A stretch of DNA of 33,848 bases, taken from assembly GCA_009786925.1 (NCBI GenBank), contig WRGY01000115.1, forward strand, positions 1 through 33,848, read 5' to 3'. Numbering within the stretch: the first letter of the stretch is position 1; each line of letters opens with the position of its first letter. The translations under genes and the position numbers were made by a program. A model generated the notes under the pieces. That model searched no databases and was not told the DNA's origin. It was given only the letters and a program-made list of their open reading frames with translations. This DNA comes from Defluviitaleaceae bacterium (GTDB taxonomy: Bacteria; Bacillota; Clostridia; Lachnospirales; WQUN01). Shown piece by piece: positions 17,485 through 24,145 of this stretch.

Positions 17485-18239
17485 TGTATAAACATCATGA
17501 GGAGTCTATTAAAAACATGACGGAGTATTTTTGCGAAAAACCTGAGGTGCGTGCGTTGTTTTTGGTAGGCTCTGTTGCGACGGGAACGGAGCGGGAGGAT
17601 AGTGACATAGATGGTGTTGCAATCCTCACAGATGAAGAATATGCCCGCAAAAAAGCGACAGGGGGTACCCTGGAAGTCATCCGTGATAAATGCACATACG
17701 AAGGTGGCTACTTTGACATCCATTATCATTCGCGAGGATGCTTAGAAGGGATTCTTGCGCAGGGGTCGGAGCCAATGCGCAATTTATTTTCTGCCGCAAG
17801 ACCCCTTTTTTGTCACGAGGATGGCTTAGAAGAAATTGTCGCAAAAATCCCCATATATCCCAAAAAAGACGCAGAGGGAAAGCGTCTGCGTTTTTATTGC
17901 ACATTTAAACAATTTTATGTGTATTTTTGGAAAACCTGCAAGCCGACGGGTTTTCAGCGTTTTCACATAGCCGATGGAATGATTTACAACTTGTATCGCC
18001 TTATTCTTATAGAAAACGGAATCCTCTTCCCATCAATGAGAAAGCTGGAAGAGGCAGTAATAGCCGCAAAAAACAAACCTGAAAATATCATAGAAAAATG
18101 CCACAAGCTGATGCAAACCCTTTCTGACGAGGACTGCTTGGCTTTGATAGAGAGTTACGAAAGTTGGACGGACTATGACTTCCCAAAGGTGCATAATATA
18201 GTGATGAATAATTTTGCGGATACATGGGAGTGGCAGTGA
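17484..18239 (+). CDS. MNT-type nucleotidyltransferase domain protein
   Basis: The 251-residue product has the polymerase-beta-like nucleotidyltransferase signature at residues 29-43: GSVATGTEREDSDID, with metal ligands Asp41 and Asp43 and a likely third at Asp78 (GYFDIHYH). Residues 125-251 are mostly helical, as in kanamycin-type and MNT-type enzymes, where this part shapes the acceptor site. Such enzymes move a nucleotide onto a small molecule or protein. The acceptor here is unknown, but its place between two sugar-pathway genes makes a sugar or carrier substrate possible. No adjacent HEPN partner gene is seen, which speaks against a classical MNT-HEPN toxin pair. The ATG overlaps the preceding stop (TAATG). 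Confidence 0.8.
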   Translation: MYKHHEESIKNMTEYFCEKPEVRALFLVGSVATGTEREDSDIDGVAILTDEEYARKKATGGTLEVIRDKCTYEGGYFDIHYHSRGCLEGILAQGSEPMRNLFSAARPLFCHEDGLEEIVAKIPIYPKKDAEGKRLRFYCTFKQFYVYFWKTCKPTGFQRFHIADGMIYNLYRLILIENGILFPSMRKLEEAVIAAKNKPENIIEKCHKLMQTLSDEDCLALIESYESWTDYDFPKVHNIVMNNFADTWEWQ

Positions 18240-18826
18240 TGTATCTACACGCAAAGCGGGTAATGGATATATTATTGCTTTTAATAACCGCGCCATTTTG
18301 GCTGCCGCTTATGCTTGTGCTTGCGGTGTTGGTAAAGATGACATCTCCCGGTGCTGTTTTTTTTACGCAAAAAAGATATGGGCGTGACCGTATCTTTTTT
18401 CAAATTTACAAGTTTCGGAGTATGTACACAGACGCGCCCGGGGATGTGCCTACACATTTGTTGGAAAATGCACAATCGTTTATTACCCCCCTGGGGCGTT
18501 TTTTACGAAAAACCAGCTTGGACGAGCTTCCGCAACTGTTTAATATTATAAAGGGTGAGCTGACTCTTGTGGGTCCGCGCCCCGCTCTTTGGAATCAAGA
18601 TGACCTCATCGCCGAGAGGGAAAAATACGGAGCTAACGCCATTCCTGTAGGTCTCACCGGGCTTGCGCAAGTGCGTGGGCGCGACGAGCTTCCCATCACA
18701 GAAAAGGCCGCACTCGACGGCGAATATGCAAAAAAAATGAGTTTTCTGCTGGATATAAAAATTCTTTTTTTGACTGCTGTCCAAGCCGTCACAGGAAGCG
18801 GAATCTCCGAAGGCGGGCCGAAATGA
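18239..18826 (+). CDS. Monotopic phosphoglycosyl transferase (PglC/WcaJ-type sugar transferase)
   Basis: The 195-residue enzyme has one hydrophobic re-entrant helix at about residues 10-32, then the KFRSM block (58-62), the catalytic Asp95-Glu96 in TSLDELPQLFN, VGPRP (111-115) and the GLTGLAQVRGR segment. These define the small PglC-like phosphoglycosyl transferases, which transfer a sugar phosphate from a UDP-sugar to undecaprenyl phosphate at the inner face of the membrane. The start at 18239 (TGATG overlap) is preferred over the upstream GTG at 18224 because GGGAGTGG at 18226-18233 fits it. It would act on the product of the dehydratase and SDR of this operon. Confidence 0.93.
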   Translation: MYLHAKRVMDILLLLITAPFWLPLMLVLAVLVKMTSPGAVFFTQKRYGRDRIFFQIYKFRSMYTDAPGDVPTHLLENAQSFITPLGRFLRKTSLDELPQLFNIIKGELTLVGPRPALWNQDDLIAEREKYGANAIPVGLTGLAQVRGRDELPITEKAALDGEYAKKMSFLLDIKILFLTAVQAVTGSGISEGGPK

Positions 18827-19596
18827 AAGTCTTAGTCATAGGCAAAAACGGTTATATCGCAAAAAGTTTTGCAGAATATGCGTCTTGTGGGTTTTCCATT
18901 GACATCGTAGATTCTTACGAAGAATGGAAGAGCGCGCCTTTCGAAGGCTATGACACTGTACTTTTTGCCGCAGGTATCGCTCATCGCAGGCAAACTAATC
19001 AAAAACTTTATTATGAAGTCAACTGCGACCTCGCGGTATCCATTGCAAAAAAGGCAAAACTTGCTAAAGTGCCGCATTTTATCTATCTAAGCTCAATGGC
19101 CGTTTATGGTAAAAAAGAGGGCAAAATATCCGCGAATACTATAGCGCAACCTACGCATAATGATTACTATGGGCAATCAAAATTTAAAGCAGAAAACGCG
19201 CTTAAAAACTTATTGGACGATAACTTTAGTCTCGCAATAATCCGCCCGCCCATGGTCTATGGCGAAAACTGCCCGGGCAAATATGCCACACTGGAAAAAA
19301 TATCAAAATTTTTGTGGGTAGTGCCGAATAATAATAACAAGCGCAGCATATTGTATATTAACAACTTGTCCATGTTTTTATGCATGGTCATAACAAGACG
19401 TGAGACAGGGATATTATGTCCTCATGACAAGGAGTACGCTAATACAGCGGAACTCGTAAAAAAAATAAGGCAAAACATAGGCAAAAACACCCACGTAATA
19501 AACGCGGGTATACTAATCAAAATCCTATCCGTTTTGCCTGCTGTAAAGACAGCATTTTCAAGTTTGTATTACGAAATGGGGGAAGGCGCGGAATGA
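18823..19596 (+). CDS. NAD(P)-dependent SDR epimerase/4-ketoreductase
   Basis: The 257-residue product is a short member of the extended SDR family. It has the nucleotide-binding G7-x-x-G10-x-x-A13 motif (VIGKNGYIAKS), a catalytic serine in LSSMAVYG near residue 90, and the Tyr116-Gly-Gln-Ser-Lys120 active site, followed by an IIRPPMVYG segment. Proteins of this shape next to a 4,6-dehydratase and PglC-like transferase are often 4-keto sugar reductases that give UDP-QuiNAc or UDP-FucNAc. The exact product cannot be read from the sequence. It overlaps the previous stop by four bases (ATGA) and the next start likewise. Confidence 0.85.
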   Translation: MKVLVIGKNGYIAKSFAEYASCGFSIDIVDSYEEWKSAPFEGYDTVLFAAGIAHRRQTNQKLYYEVNCDLAVSIAKKAKLAKVPHFIYLSSMAVYGKKEGKISANTIAQPTHNDYYGQSKFKAENALKNLLDDNFSLAIIRPPMVYGENCPGKYATLEKISKFLWVVPNNNNKRSILYINNLSMFLCMVITRRETGILCPHDKEYANTAELVKKIRQNIGKNTHVINAGILIKILSVLPAVKTAFSSLYYEMGEGAE

Positions 19597-19844
19597 GAGT
19601 TTTTTCAAGCTGTAGTGTAGAAACGCCAAAGGTATCCGACATACAATGCAACTCATGCGGAGAAAAGGTAGAAAAAAATAAAGTCGGCTACTTCCATGAC
19701 CATGTGTCAGTGAGCAAAACATGGGGCTATCACTCACCCTATGACGGCGAAGCACACGATATAGACCTATGTATAGGTTGCTACAAAGACTGGATTGCTC
19801 ACTTCGAAATACCACCCTATCCGCAAGGGGAAATAGCAGTTTGA
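19593..19844 (+). CDS. Small four-cysteine (zinc-ribbon-like) protein
   Basis: The 83-residue product has two Cys-x-x-Cys pairs, Cys19/Cys22 (CNSCGEK) and Cys60/Cys63 (CIGCYKD), around a His- and aromatic-rich middle (FHDHVSVSKTWGYHSPYDGE), and ends in FEIPPYP. It looks like a small zinc-binding protein. I know of similar short uncharacterised clostridial proteins but cannot name a function. Its ATG overlaps the SDR stop and a strong hairpin follows its own stop, so it is the last gene of the operon. Confidence 0.7.
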   Translation: MRVFSSCSVETPKVSDIQCNSCGEKVEKNKVGYFHDHVSVSKTWGYHSPYDGEAHDIDLCIGCYKDWIAHFEIPPYPQGEIAV

Positions 19845-19879
19845 GGGCATAAACTCCGTTACTAACGGGGCTTATGCCC
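19845..19879. terminator. Bidirectional terminator hairpin between convergent genes
   Basis: GGGCATAAACTCCGTTA can pair with TAACGGGGCTTATGCCC, a 17-base inverted repeat with one mismatch and one wobble. It starts immediately after the TGA of the four-cysteine gene and covers the last codons of the convergent GNAT gene. T-rich tracts are weak, but the stem is long and the position between convergent genes fits termination in both directions. Confidence 0.75.
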
Positions 19880-20438
19880 TTCTCATATAAATAAAATCAT
19901 TAGCTCCACTGTTTTTATTAGCCTTTACACGTTTTATTTCTCTAAAACCCAGCTTTTCATAGAGCCTTATTGCGCTTTTATTTGTGTCGGCTACTTCAAG
20001 CACATATGCATCATATGGTGTTTGCTCCATTACATAAGTCAGCAGTTGATAGCCCAAGCCTTTGTTTCGGGAGCTTTCTTCCGTAGTAACAAATTCTATT
20101 ATGCCGGTATCTTTGAATGCGAAATGGGAGCTGTTGCGTCTCATATTGCGTTTTAATGTAAAATACATCAAGTTTCCACGCAAAACCCCCAAAATTTTTA
20201 TAAATTCCTCGCGCTTTAGTGAGATGGGTGGATACCCTTGTGTACATGACACCATAGCCGCAACTTTGCCTCCGTCTAACGCTACATAAAAATATTTTAA
20301 ACAAAAAATATGGGCAAATATTTTTACAAGCACATCCCTGTCCTTGTGATAATACTTTACCCATTCGTAAAAACCCTCGACAAATAAACGGCTCAGTTGG
20401 CCGCGTGGGTCAATGGTCAGACTATCTGCACGTTGTAT
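19872..20438 (-). CDS. GNAT family N-acetyltransferase with unclear or shifted start
   Basis: The product has the acetyl-CoA-binding motif A (SSRNKGLGYQLLTYVME) and the C-terminal NKSAIRLYEKLGF segment of GNAT enzymes, which acetylate an amine on a small molecule or protein. The substrate is unknown. The first ordinary start in frame is a GTG at 20333, yet the frame stays open up to 20450. There it encodes IQRADSLTIDPRGQLSRLF, which reads like the true N terminus of this family. A GAGGAG site and a TTG at 20443 lie in the neighbouring frame, so a one-base change near codon 3, an ATA start at 20438, or a shortened protein are all possible. It directly follows the DUF1062 gene. Confidence 0.8.
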   Translation of the reverse strand: MQRADSLTIDPRGQLSRLFVEGFYEWVKYYHKDRDVLVKIFAHIFCLKYFYVALDGGKVAAMVSCTQGYPPISLKREEFIKILGVLRGNLMYFTLKRNMRRNSSHFAFKDTGIIEFVTTEESSRNKGLGYQLLTYVMEQTPYDAYVLEVADTNKSAIRLYEKLGFREIKRVKANKNSGANDFIYMRRA

Positions 20439-20439
20439 A

Positions 20440-21027
20440 TCAAATGCTCCTCACATCGTGTATTGAAAATTCTATGTCAGACTTTATTCGGTATTTCATG
20501 ACATCATTTGGTGGGCTGATGGAAATCAACCCGCCCATGACCATACATTTTATTTTGCTGATAGAAGTATCAAAAATATATGCCAACAGCTTGCTTAATT
20601 TTAAATCAAAAAAATATTTGCTTTTCAAATTTACTTTTAAATTATTGGTTGATTTTTGTTGTTCAAAACCTTCTATATAGTACTTTACGTCCATATATTT
20701 TACTGCACAGTCATTTCTTTTTAAAAAATCTCGGTCAAATGCGTAATCCCAAGCTAAGTTTATATCATTATGAGTAAAGTGGTCAAACAATTCCCTTGGA
20801 ATATCATTAGGTCTAATCCCCTTATATATGCTCAACTTTAATGTTGTATCGCATTTTGAACATTTATAGATGAGCCAAATATCAAGCCTTGTGCTGTTGC
20901 TGTTAATTCGAAATTTCTCACTGCAATAATATTCCATTTTTTTGTTGCACTTACTGCAATGTCTTATTATTAGCGGTGTGTTTTTTGGAATAACACACCA
21001 TGTTACCTCATCATGATTTTCAAGCAT
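20440..21027 (-). CDS. DUF1062 family protein
   Basis: The 195-residue product starts MLENHDEVTWCVIPKNTPLI and then has two Cys-x-x-Cys pairs, Cys24/Cys27 (RHCSKCNKK) and Cys56/Cys59 (YKCSKCDT), around RLDIWLIY. This pattern matches DUF1062, an uncharacterised family with a zinc-finger-like N-terminal half. The ATG at 21027 is chosen because GGTG lies six bases before it. In-frame GTG and ATG codons at 21036 and 21033 are possible but have poor spacing. It is cotranscribed with the downstream GNAT gene, whose frame begins next to its stop. Confidence 0.8.
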   Translation of the reverse strand: MLENHDEVTWCVIPKNTPLIIRHCSKCNKKMEYYCSEKFRINSNSTRLDIWLIYKCSKCDTTLKLSIYKGIRPNDIPRELFDHFTHNDINLAWDYAFDRDFLKRNDCAVKYMDVKYYIEGFEQQKSTNNLKVNLKSKYFFDLKLSKLLAYIFDTSISKIKCMVMGGLISISPPNDVMKYRIKSDIEFSIHDVRSI

Positions 21028-21060
21028 GTCCATCACCCGATAAAATCATAATGAGCAACA

Positions 21061-21076
21061 AGGTATATCACTACCT
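21061..21076. repeat. Short inverted repeat upstream of the DUF1062 gene
   Basis: AGGTA and TACCT are separated by six bases, about 35 bases upstream of the DUF1062 start. It could be an operator or a chance repeat. Confidence 0.25.
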
Positions 21077-21104
21077 AATAGATGATTACTAAATAAGATT
21101 GAGG

Positions 21105-21147
21105 AAAAAAATAAGCTCGACCACAATATAGCCGAGCTTATTTTTTT
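21105..21147 (-). terminator. Terminator after the CD3324-like gene
   Basis: Read on the minus strand, AATAAGCTCG pairs with CGAGCTTATT over a 13-base loop and is followed by a run of T residues. The hairpin begins within the last codons of the HTH gene. A-rich and T-rich flanks on both sides mean it could also stop transcription on the plus strand. Confidence 0.8.
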
Positions 21148-21422
21148 CGTTCCTGTTTTTTCCCCTGTGTTATTATTCTTTGAATACTTTTATCTGACAA
21201 AAAATACTCTATGGCCAGCTCGTTGACATCTGAGCCGGATTTGTATTTTGCATATATTTTTTTGTTCCGTTCCTGTGTTTCAATCTTTGAATGGGTGTTA
21301 TCTCCCCATCTTTTTTTATTTTCAGGCTTCTTGGGAATATAAATACATGCTCCATCTATGAATTGCTGCATAACCTCCAGAACATCATCAGGGAAGATGT
21401 CCTGTGCGTTAACATAGCGCAT
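21138..21422 (-). CDS. Small helix-turn-helix protein, CD3324-like
   Basis: The 94-residue product begins MRYVNAQDIFPDDVLEVMQQF, has a middle IYIPKKPENKKRWGDNT segment and ends with a likely helix-turn-helix (SGSDVNELAIEYFLSDKSIQRII). This layout matches the small clostridial CD3324-type proteins, presumed DNA-binding regulators related to Mor-type folds. Targets are unknown. An AGGAGGAG site at 21428-21435 precedes the ATG and overlaps a small hairpin, and a good promoter is found about 150 bases upstream. The gene stands alone, with its own terminator. Confidence 0.8.
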   Translation of the reverse strand: MRYVNAQDIFPDDVLEVMQQFIDGACIYIPKKPENKKRWGDNTHSKIETQERNKKIYAKYKSGSDVNELAIEYFLSDKSIQRIITQGKKQERKK

Positions 21423-21430
21423 AGTGCTCC

Positions 21431-21452
21431 TCCTAATAAAATTCTGTTAGGA
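21431..21452 (-). promoter_or_regulatory. Hairpin covering the ribosome binding site of the HTH gene
   Basis: On the minus strand, TCCTAA pairs with TTAGGA over ten bases. The right arm includes the first part of the AGGAGG site of the HTH gene, so the structure could reduce its translation. The stem is only six pairs. Confidence 0.35.
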
Positions 21453-21454
21453 TG

Positions 21455-21497
21455 AGCAAAGGCTATTATATTCTTTCAAAACGCAATAGCCTCTGCT
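21455..21497 (-). repeat. Inverted repeat in the leader of the HTH gene
   Basis: AGCAGAGGCTATT and AATAGCCTTTGCT on the minus strand form a 13-pair stem with one wobble around 17 bases. No T run follows. It lies in the predicted leader between the promoter and the gene, and it could alternatively be the end of the upstream 317-residue gene's transcript. Confidence 0.55.
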
Positions 21498-21576
21498 ATG
21501 CGTTGATTACGAGTCTGGTCATAAATTAATGTCCCCCCTTTTTTTTGGCGTTCGCAGAGACCCTGCTCACGTCCTC

Positions 21577-21605
21577 ATTATAACTAAAGAATCAAAACCG
21601 CGCAA
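21577..21605 (-). promoter_or_regulatory. Sigma-A-type promoter of the HTH gene
   Basis: On the minus strand, TTGCGC and a consensus TATAAT are separated by exactly 17 bases. The -35 box lies just past the stop of the 317-residue gene. A start about seven bases beyond the -10 box would give a leader of about 150 bases containing the two hairpins. Confidence 0.65.
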
Positions 21606-21606
21606 T

Positions 21607-22560
21607 TTATAGCGGTACAAACATCAACCAATATCCAAAATCTCCGTGCTTTGCAGTTTTGGTTGCAGCGGTGGGTTTAAATTTTGTAAAGCCCATTCGT
21701 TTTGCCTGTGCCTTCAGGTCCGGGGCATATTCGCCCGGCACTGCAATTATGTATTCTGTGCCTTCTTCGTTGATGCCGAGCATGAGATGGGCGTAGTTTG
21801 CATATGCGGCACGTACAAATGGTTCTTCCAATAAAAGTGGCCGATTATCAGGGAGGGGAACAGCATCGGATATAGTGAGGCGCACCCAGCCCGTGCCGTC
21901 AGGCTTTTCGAAGGGGGGTTCCTGAGGTTTGCTGCCAAAGATAGCTTCCACCGCACGCGAAGTTTCTGTGTTGCCGCATGAAGGTTTTGGCGGCCGTGCA
22001 GGCTCTTTGGGCTTGCGAGTACGCGGAGCTGCCTGGCGCGTGCGTGGACGAGGCGGCTCGGGTGTTGTGACCTCTGGCTCGGGTGTTGTGACCTCTGGCT
22101 CGGGTGTTGTGACCTCTGGCTCGGGTGTTGTGACCTCCGGCTCCGGTGCTTCTTCCTCGACCGCTATATGGAAATTCCCTCGCCAAGAAACAGGCCGCTC
22201 TCGATACCCGCAAAGCGGCGAAATAACCGCGTCCGTAGCATCTGCTACTATAGCAACCGCCACAAAATCTTCTAAAACAAATTTTCCCCCCATGATTTTA
22301 TCCCATGTTTGCCGATTTTCTATTTTTCCTTTTTCGCAGGCGTTGACATTGCCTAAAAAAACACCGACAAAGCGTCTTTCGTCAGGAAAGATTATGTAAA
22401 TACTGTATCTTGTCTCCGGTCTTATATCTTGAGCCCAAATGGTGATTTTTCCTTCGCCGTATCTATTTTCTACCAGACAACGCCCTGCGGGAGTCCTGCC
22501 TTTAAGGCCATAGCCTGTTGCCTCGCACTCCATTGGCATCAAAAAACGCAAATAATTCAT
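21607..22560 (-). CDS. Uncharacterised two-domain protein with a TTPEPEV repeat linker
   Basis: The ATG at 22560 is preferred because GGAGG lies ten bases before it, although the frame is open to 22677. The 317-residue product has an N-terminal domain of about 135 residues (MNYLRFLMPMECEATGYGLK, with LKGRTPAGRCLVENR and GKITIWAQDI). A linker then has four tandem EPEVTTP units followed by an Arg/Pro/Lys-rich stretch. The C-terminal domain of about 110 residues has YIIAVPGEYAPD and GFTKFK, ending in FGYWLMFVPL. The C-terminal pattern reminds me of DUF6128-type clostridial proteins, but I am not certain. There is no signal peptide or membrane helix, so it is probably cytosolic. Confidence 0.75.
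   Translation of the reverse strand: MNYLRFLMPMECEATGYGLKGRTPAGRCLVENRYGEGKITIWAQDIRPETRYSIYIIFPDERRFVGVFLGNVNACEKGKIENRQTWDKIMGGKFVLEDFVAVAIVADATDAVISPLCGYRERPVSWRGNFHIAVEEEAPEPEVTTPEPEVTTPEPEVTTPEPEVTTPEPPRPRTRQAAPRTRKPKEPARPPKPSCGNTETSRAVEAIFGSKPQEPPFEKPDGTGWVRLTISDAVPLPDNRPLLLEEPFVRAAYANYAHLMLGINEEGTEYIIAVPGEYAPDLKAQAKRMGFTKFKPTAATKTAKHGDFGYWLMFVPL
22055..22146. repeat. 21-base tandem repeat, about four copies
   Basis: GGGTGTTGTGACCTCTGGCTC is repeated head to tail about four times with one or two changes in the last copy. It lies inside the minus-strand gene and encodes EVTTPEP units. Near-identical copies suggest recent slippage or recombination, so the copy number may differ between strains. 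Confidence 0.9.
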
Positions 22561-22626
22561 TATGTAGCCTCCAGTATTATTACTGAGATTTTTTCGATAT
22601 GCATTAATGTATATGCGTAACATAAA

Positions 22627-22655
22627 TTGTTCATTCCCGAATAATGTGTTATTAT
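22627..22655 (+). promoter_or_regulatory. Promoter of glmM
   Basis: TTGTTC at 22627-22632 and TATTAT at 22650-22655 are separated by 17 bases, and the ATG follows 25 bases after the -10 box. This sigma-A-like pair lies in the divergent region between glmM and the repeat-containing gene. Confidence 0.6.
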
Positions 22656-22680
22656 TAATATAGAACGGAAGTGGCAAAAC

Positions 22681-24042
22681 ATGGGTAAATTATTTGGCAC
22701 AGACGGCGTGCGTGATGTTGCAAATACAAAGCTAACGCCGGAGCTTGCTTTTCAACTGGGTCGTGCAGGAGCATATGTACTTACAAAAAAGACAGCGGGT
22801 GCGCCGCGGGTGCTTTTAGCAAAAGACAGCAGACGCTCGGGCGATATGTTGGAGGCCGCACTTACGGCTGGGCTATGTTCCATCGGTGCGCAGGTTTTTC
22901 ATGCGGGCGTGATACCCACTCCGGCTGTGGCATATCTTGTACGCAGATATAATTTATGTGCGGGCGTTATGATTTCTGCCTCCCATAATAAAATGGCAGA
23001 CAATGGCATAAAATTTTTTAACAGCGAGGGTTTTAAGCTCTCCGATGCATTAGAAGAAGAAATAGAATCATTAATCGAAGAAATTAACACAACAGGTGAT
23101 AATCTCCCGCGCCCCGTAGGCGAAGGTGTGGGTATGATAAACCAAGTAAAAGAAGCCGCAAAGGACTATGTCTCCTACTTGGCCTCCACAGTGTTTGGGC
23201 TAAATCTCGACGGTTACAAAATCGCTCTGGACTGTGCAAACGGTGCGACCAGTGAGGTTGCTCCGTGGATATTTAAAAAACTCGGCGCGCAAGTTCTCAC
23301 TATTCACAATACGCCCGATGGCTCAAACATAAACGACAAATGTGGTTCCACCCACATAGAGAGCTTGCAAGCCTTTGTACAAGCAGAAGGTGCGGACATA
23401 GGTATAGCTTTTGATGGTGACGGTGACAGGATGTTTGCGTTATGCGAAAATGGTGGCGTGGTAGATGGCGACGTGACACTTGCCATCTGCGGGTTAGACC
23501 TAAAAGAACGCAGCCAACTCGCCCAAAACACCATAGTAGCTACAGTAATGAGTAACCAAGGTTTAGAGATATTTTGCCGTGCAAACGAAATAAACTTATA
23601 TCGTGCAGATGTGGGCGACCGCTATGTTTTGGAAAAAATGCTTTCTGACAATCTGCAATTTGGCGGAGAACAATCGGGTCATTTAATCTTTCGCCGTCAC
23701 AGTACCACTGGCGACGGAATACTCGCCGCCCTCCAACTGGTTGCCGTTATGTCGCGTAAAAAAATGCAACTTTCCGAGCTTGCGAGTGTGCTGGAGACCT
23801 TCCCGCAAGTCCTGCTAAATGCGGCAGTCCCAAATAACCGAAAGCATGAGTTGCTAACAAATCCTCAAATCCAAAAAGCTCAATCTGAAATAGAATCAGC
23901 AATGAAGGGCGAAGGTCGTATCCTTATCCGCCCATCAGGCACAGAGCCTGTAGTGCGTGTAATGCTCGAAGGCCGTGACAAAAGCAAAATAGAAAACTAC
24001 GCAAAAACATTGGTGGATATAATACAAAAAAACCTTACCTAA
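22681..24042 (+). CDS. glmM: Phosphoglucosamine mutase
   Basis: GlmM converts glucosamine-6-phosphate to glucosamine-1-phosphate, the step before GlmU in UDP-GlcNAc synthesis for peptidoglycan and surface sugars. The 453-residue product has the family length. The phosphoserine loop is ISASHN with Ser101 as the catalytic residue. It is followed by KMADNGIKFF, where Lys stands at the position most relatives have Pro. The metal-binding DGDGDR is at 245-250, GGEQSGHLIF binds the sugar, and RPSGTEP at 417-423 binds phosphate. A modest binding site (CGGAAGTGG) precedes the ATG. Confidence 0.97.
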   Translation: MGKLFGTDGVRDVANTKLTPELAFQLGRAGAYVLTKKTAGAPRVLLAKDSRRSGDMLEAALTAGLCSIGAQVFHAGVIPTPAVAYLVRRYNLCAGVMISASHNKMADNGIKFFNSEGFKLSDALEEEIESLIEEINTTGDNLPRPVGEGVGMINQVKEAAKDYVSYLASTVFGLNLDGYKIALDCANGATSEVAPWIFKKLGAQVLTIHNTPDGSNINDKCGSTHIESLQAFVQAEGADIGIAFDGDGDRMFALCENGGVVDGDVTLAICGLDLKERSQLAQNTIVATVMSNQGLEIFCRANEINLYRADVGDRYVLEKMLSDNLQFGGEQSGHLIFRRHSTTGDGILAALQLVAVMSRKKMQLSELASVLETFPQVLLNAAVPNNRKHELLTNPQIQKAQSEIESAMKGEGRILIRPSGTEPVVRVMLEGRDKSKIENYAKTLVDIIQKNLT

Positions 24043-24057
24043 AGTTTTTACAAATGC

Positions 24058-24086
24058 TTGCCGATATAGTAGTTGATAGGTATAAT
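24058..24086 (+). promoter_or_regulatory. Promoter of the 208-residue protein gene and flagellin
   Basis: TTGCCG and a perfect TATAAT are separated by exactly 17 bases, 16 bases after the glmM stop. The leader would be about 50 bases. No sigma-28-type flagellar promoter was noticed here. Confidence 0.7.
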
Positions 24087-24105
24087 GTTCCAAAAGTCTG
24101 GATTG

Positions 24106-24122
24106 TAGGGACAGCGTCCCTA
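24106..24122. repeat. Small perfect hairpin TAGGGAC-AGC-GTCCCTA
   Basis: A seven-base perfect inverted repeat with a three-base loop lies in the leader, ending about ten bases before the AGAGGGGAG ribosome binding site of the 208-residue gene. It might tune translation, stabilise the 5' end or mark a dispersed repeat element. Confidence 0.5.
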
Positions 24123-24145
24123 TTATAAAGAGGGGAGAAATTAAT

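Noticed and set aside
17484-18239. MNT-HEPN toxin-antitoxin pair
   Set aside because: The nucleotidyltransferase is present, but neither neighbour resembles a HEPN toxin; one is a membrane protein and the other a sugar transferase.
20405-20680. Plus-strand 91-residue open frame opposite the DUF1062 gene
   Set aside because: The minus-strand frame has a recognisable family pattern and a binding site; the plus frame has neither.
22055-22146. Possible CRISPR-like array
   Set aside because: The 21-base units are contiguous without spacers and keep a coding frame, so this is a coding tandem repeat.
21929-22399. Plus-strand open frame with repeated SGSGVVT units
   Set aside because: It is the antisense of the EPEVTTP repeat in the minus-strand gene, lacks a ribosome binding site, and its composition follows from the repeat.
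24043-24145. Ribozyme or riboswitch near glmM
   Set aside because: The only structure is a small TAGGGAC hairpin. The glmS ribozyme belongs to glmS leaders, and no such sequence is seen.
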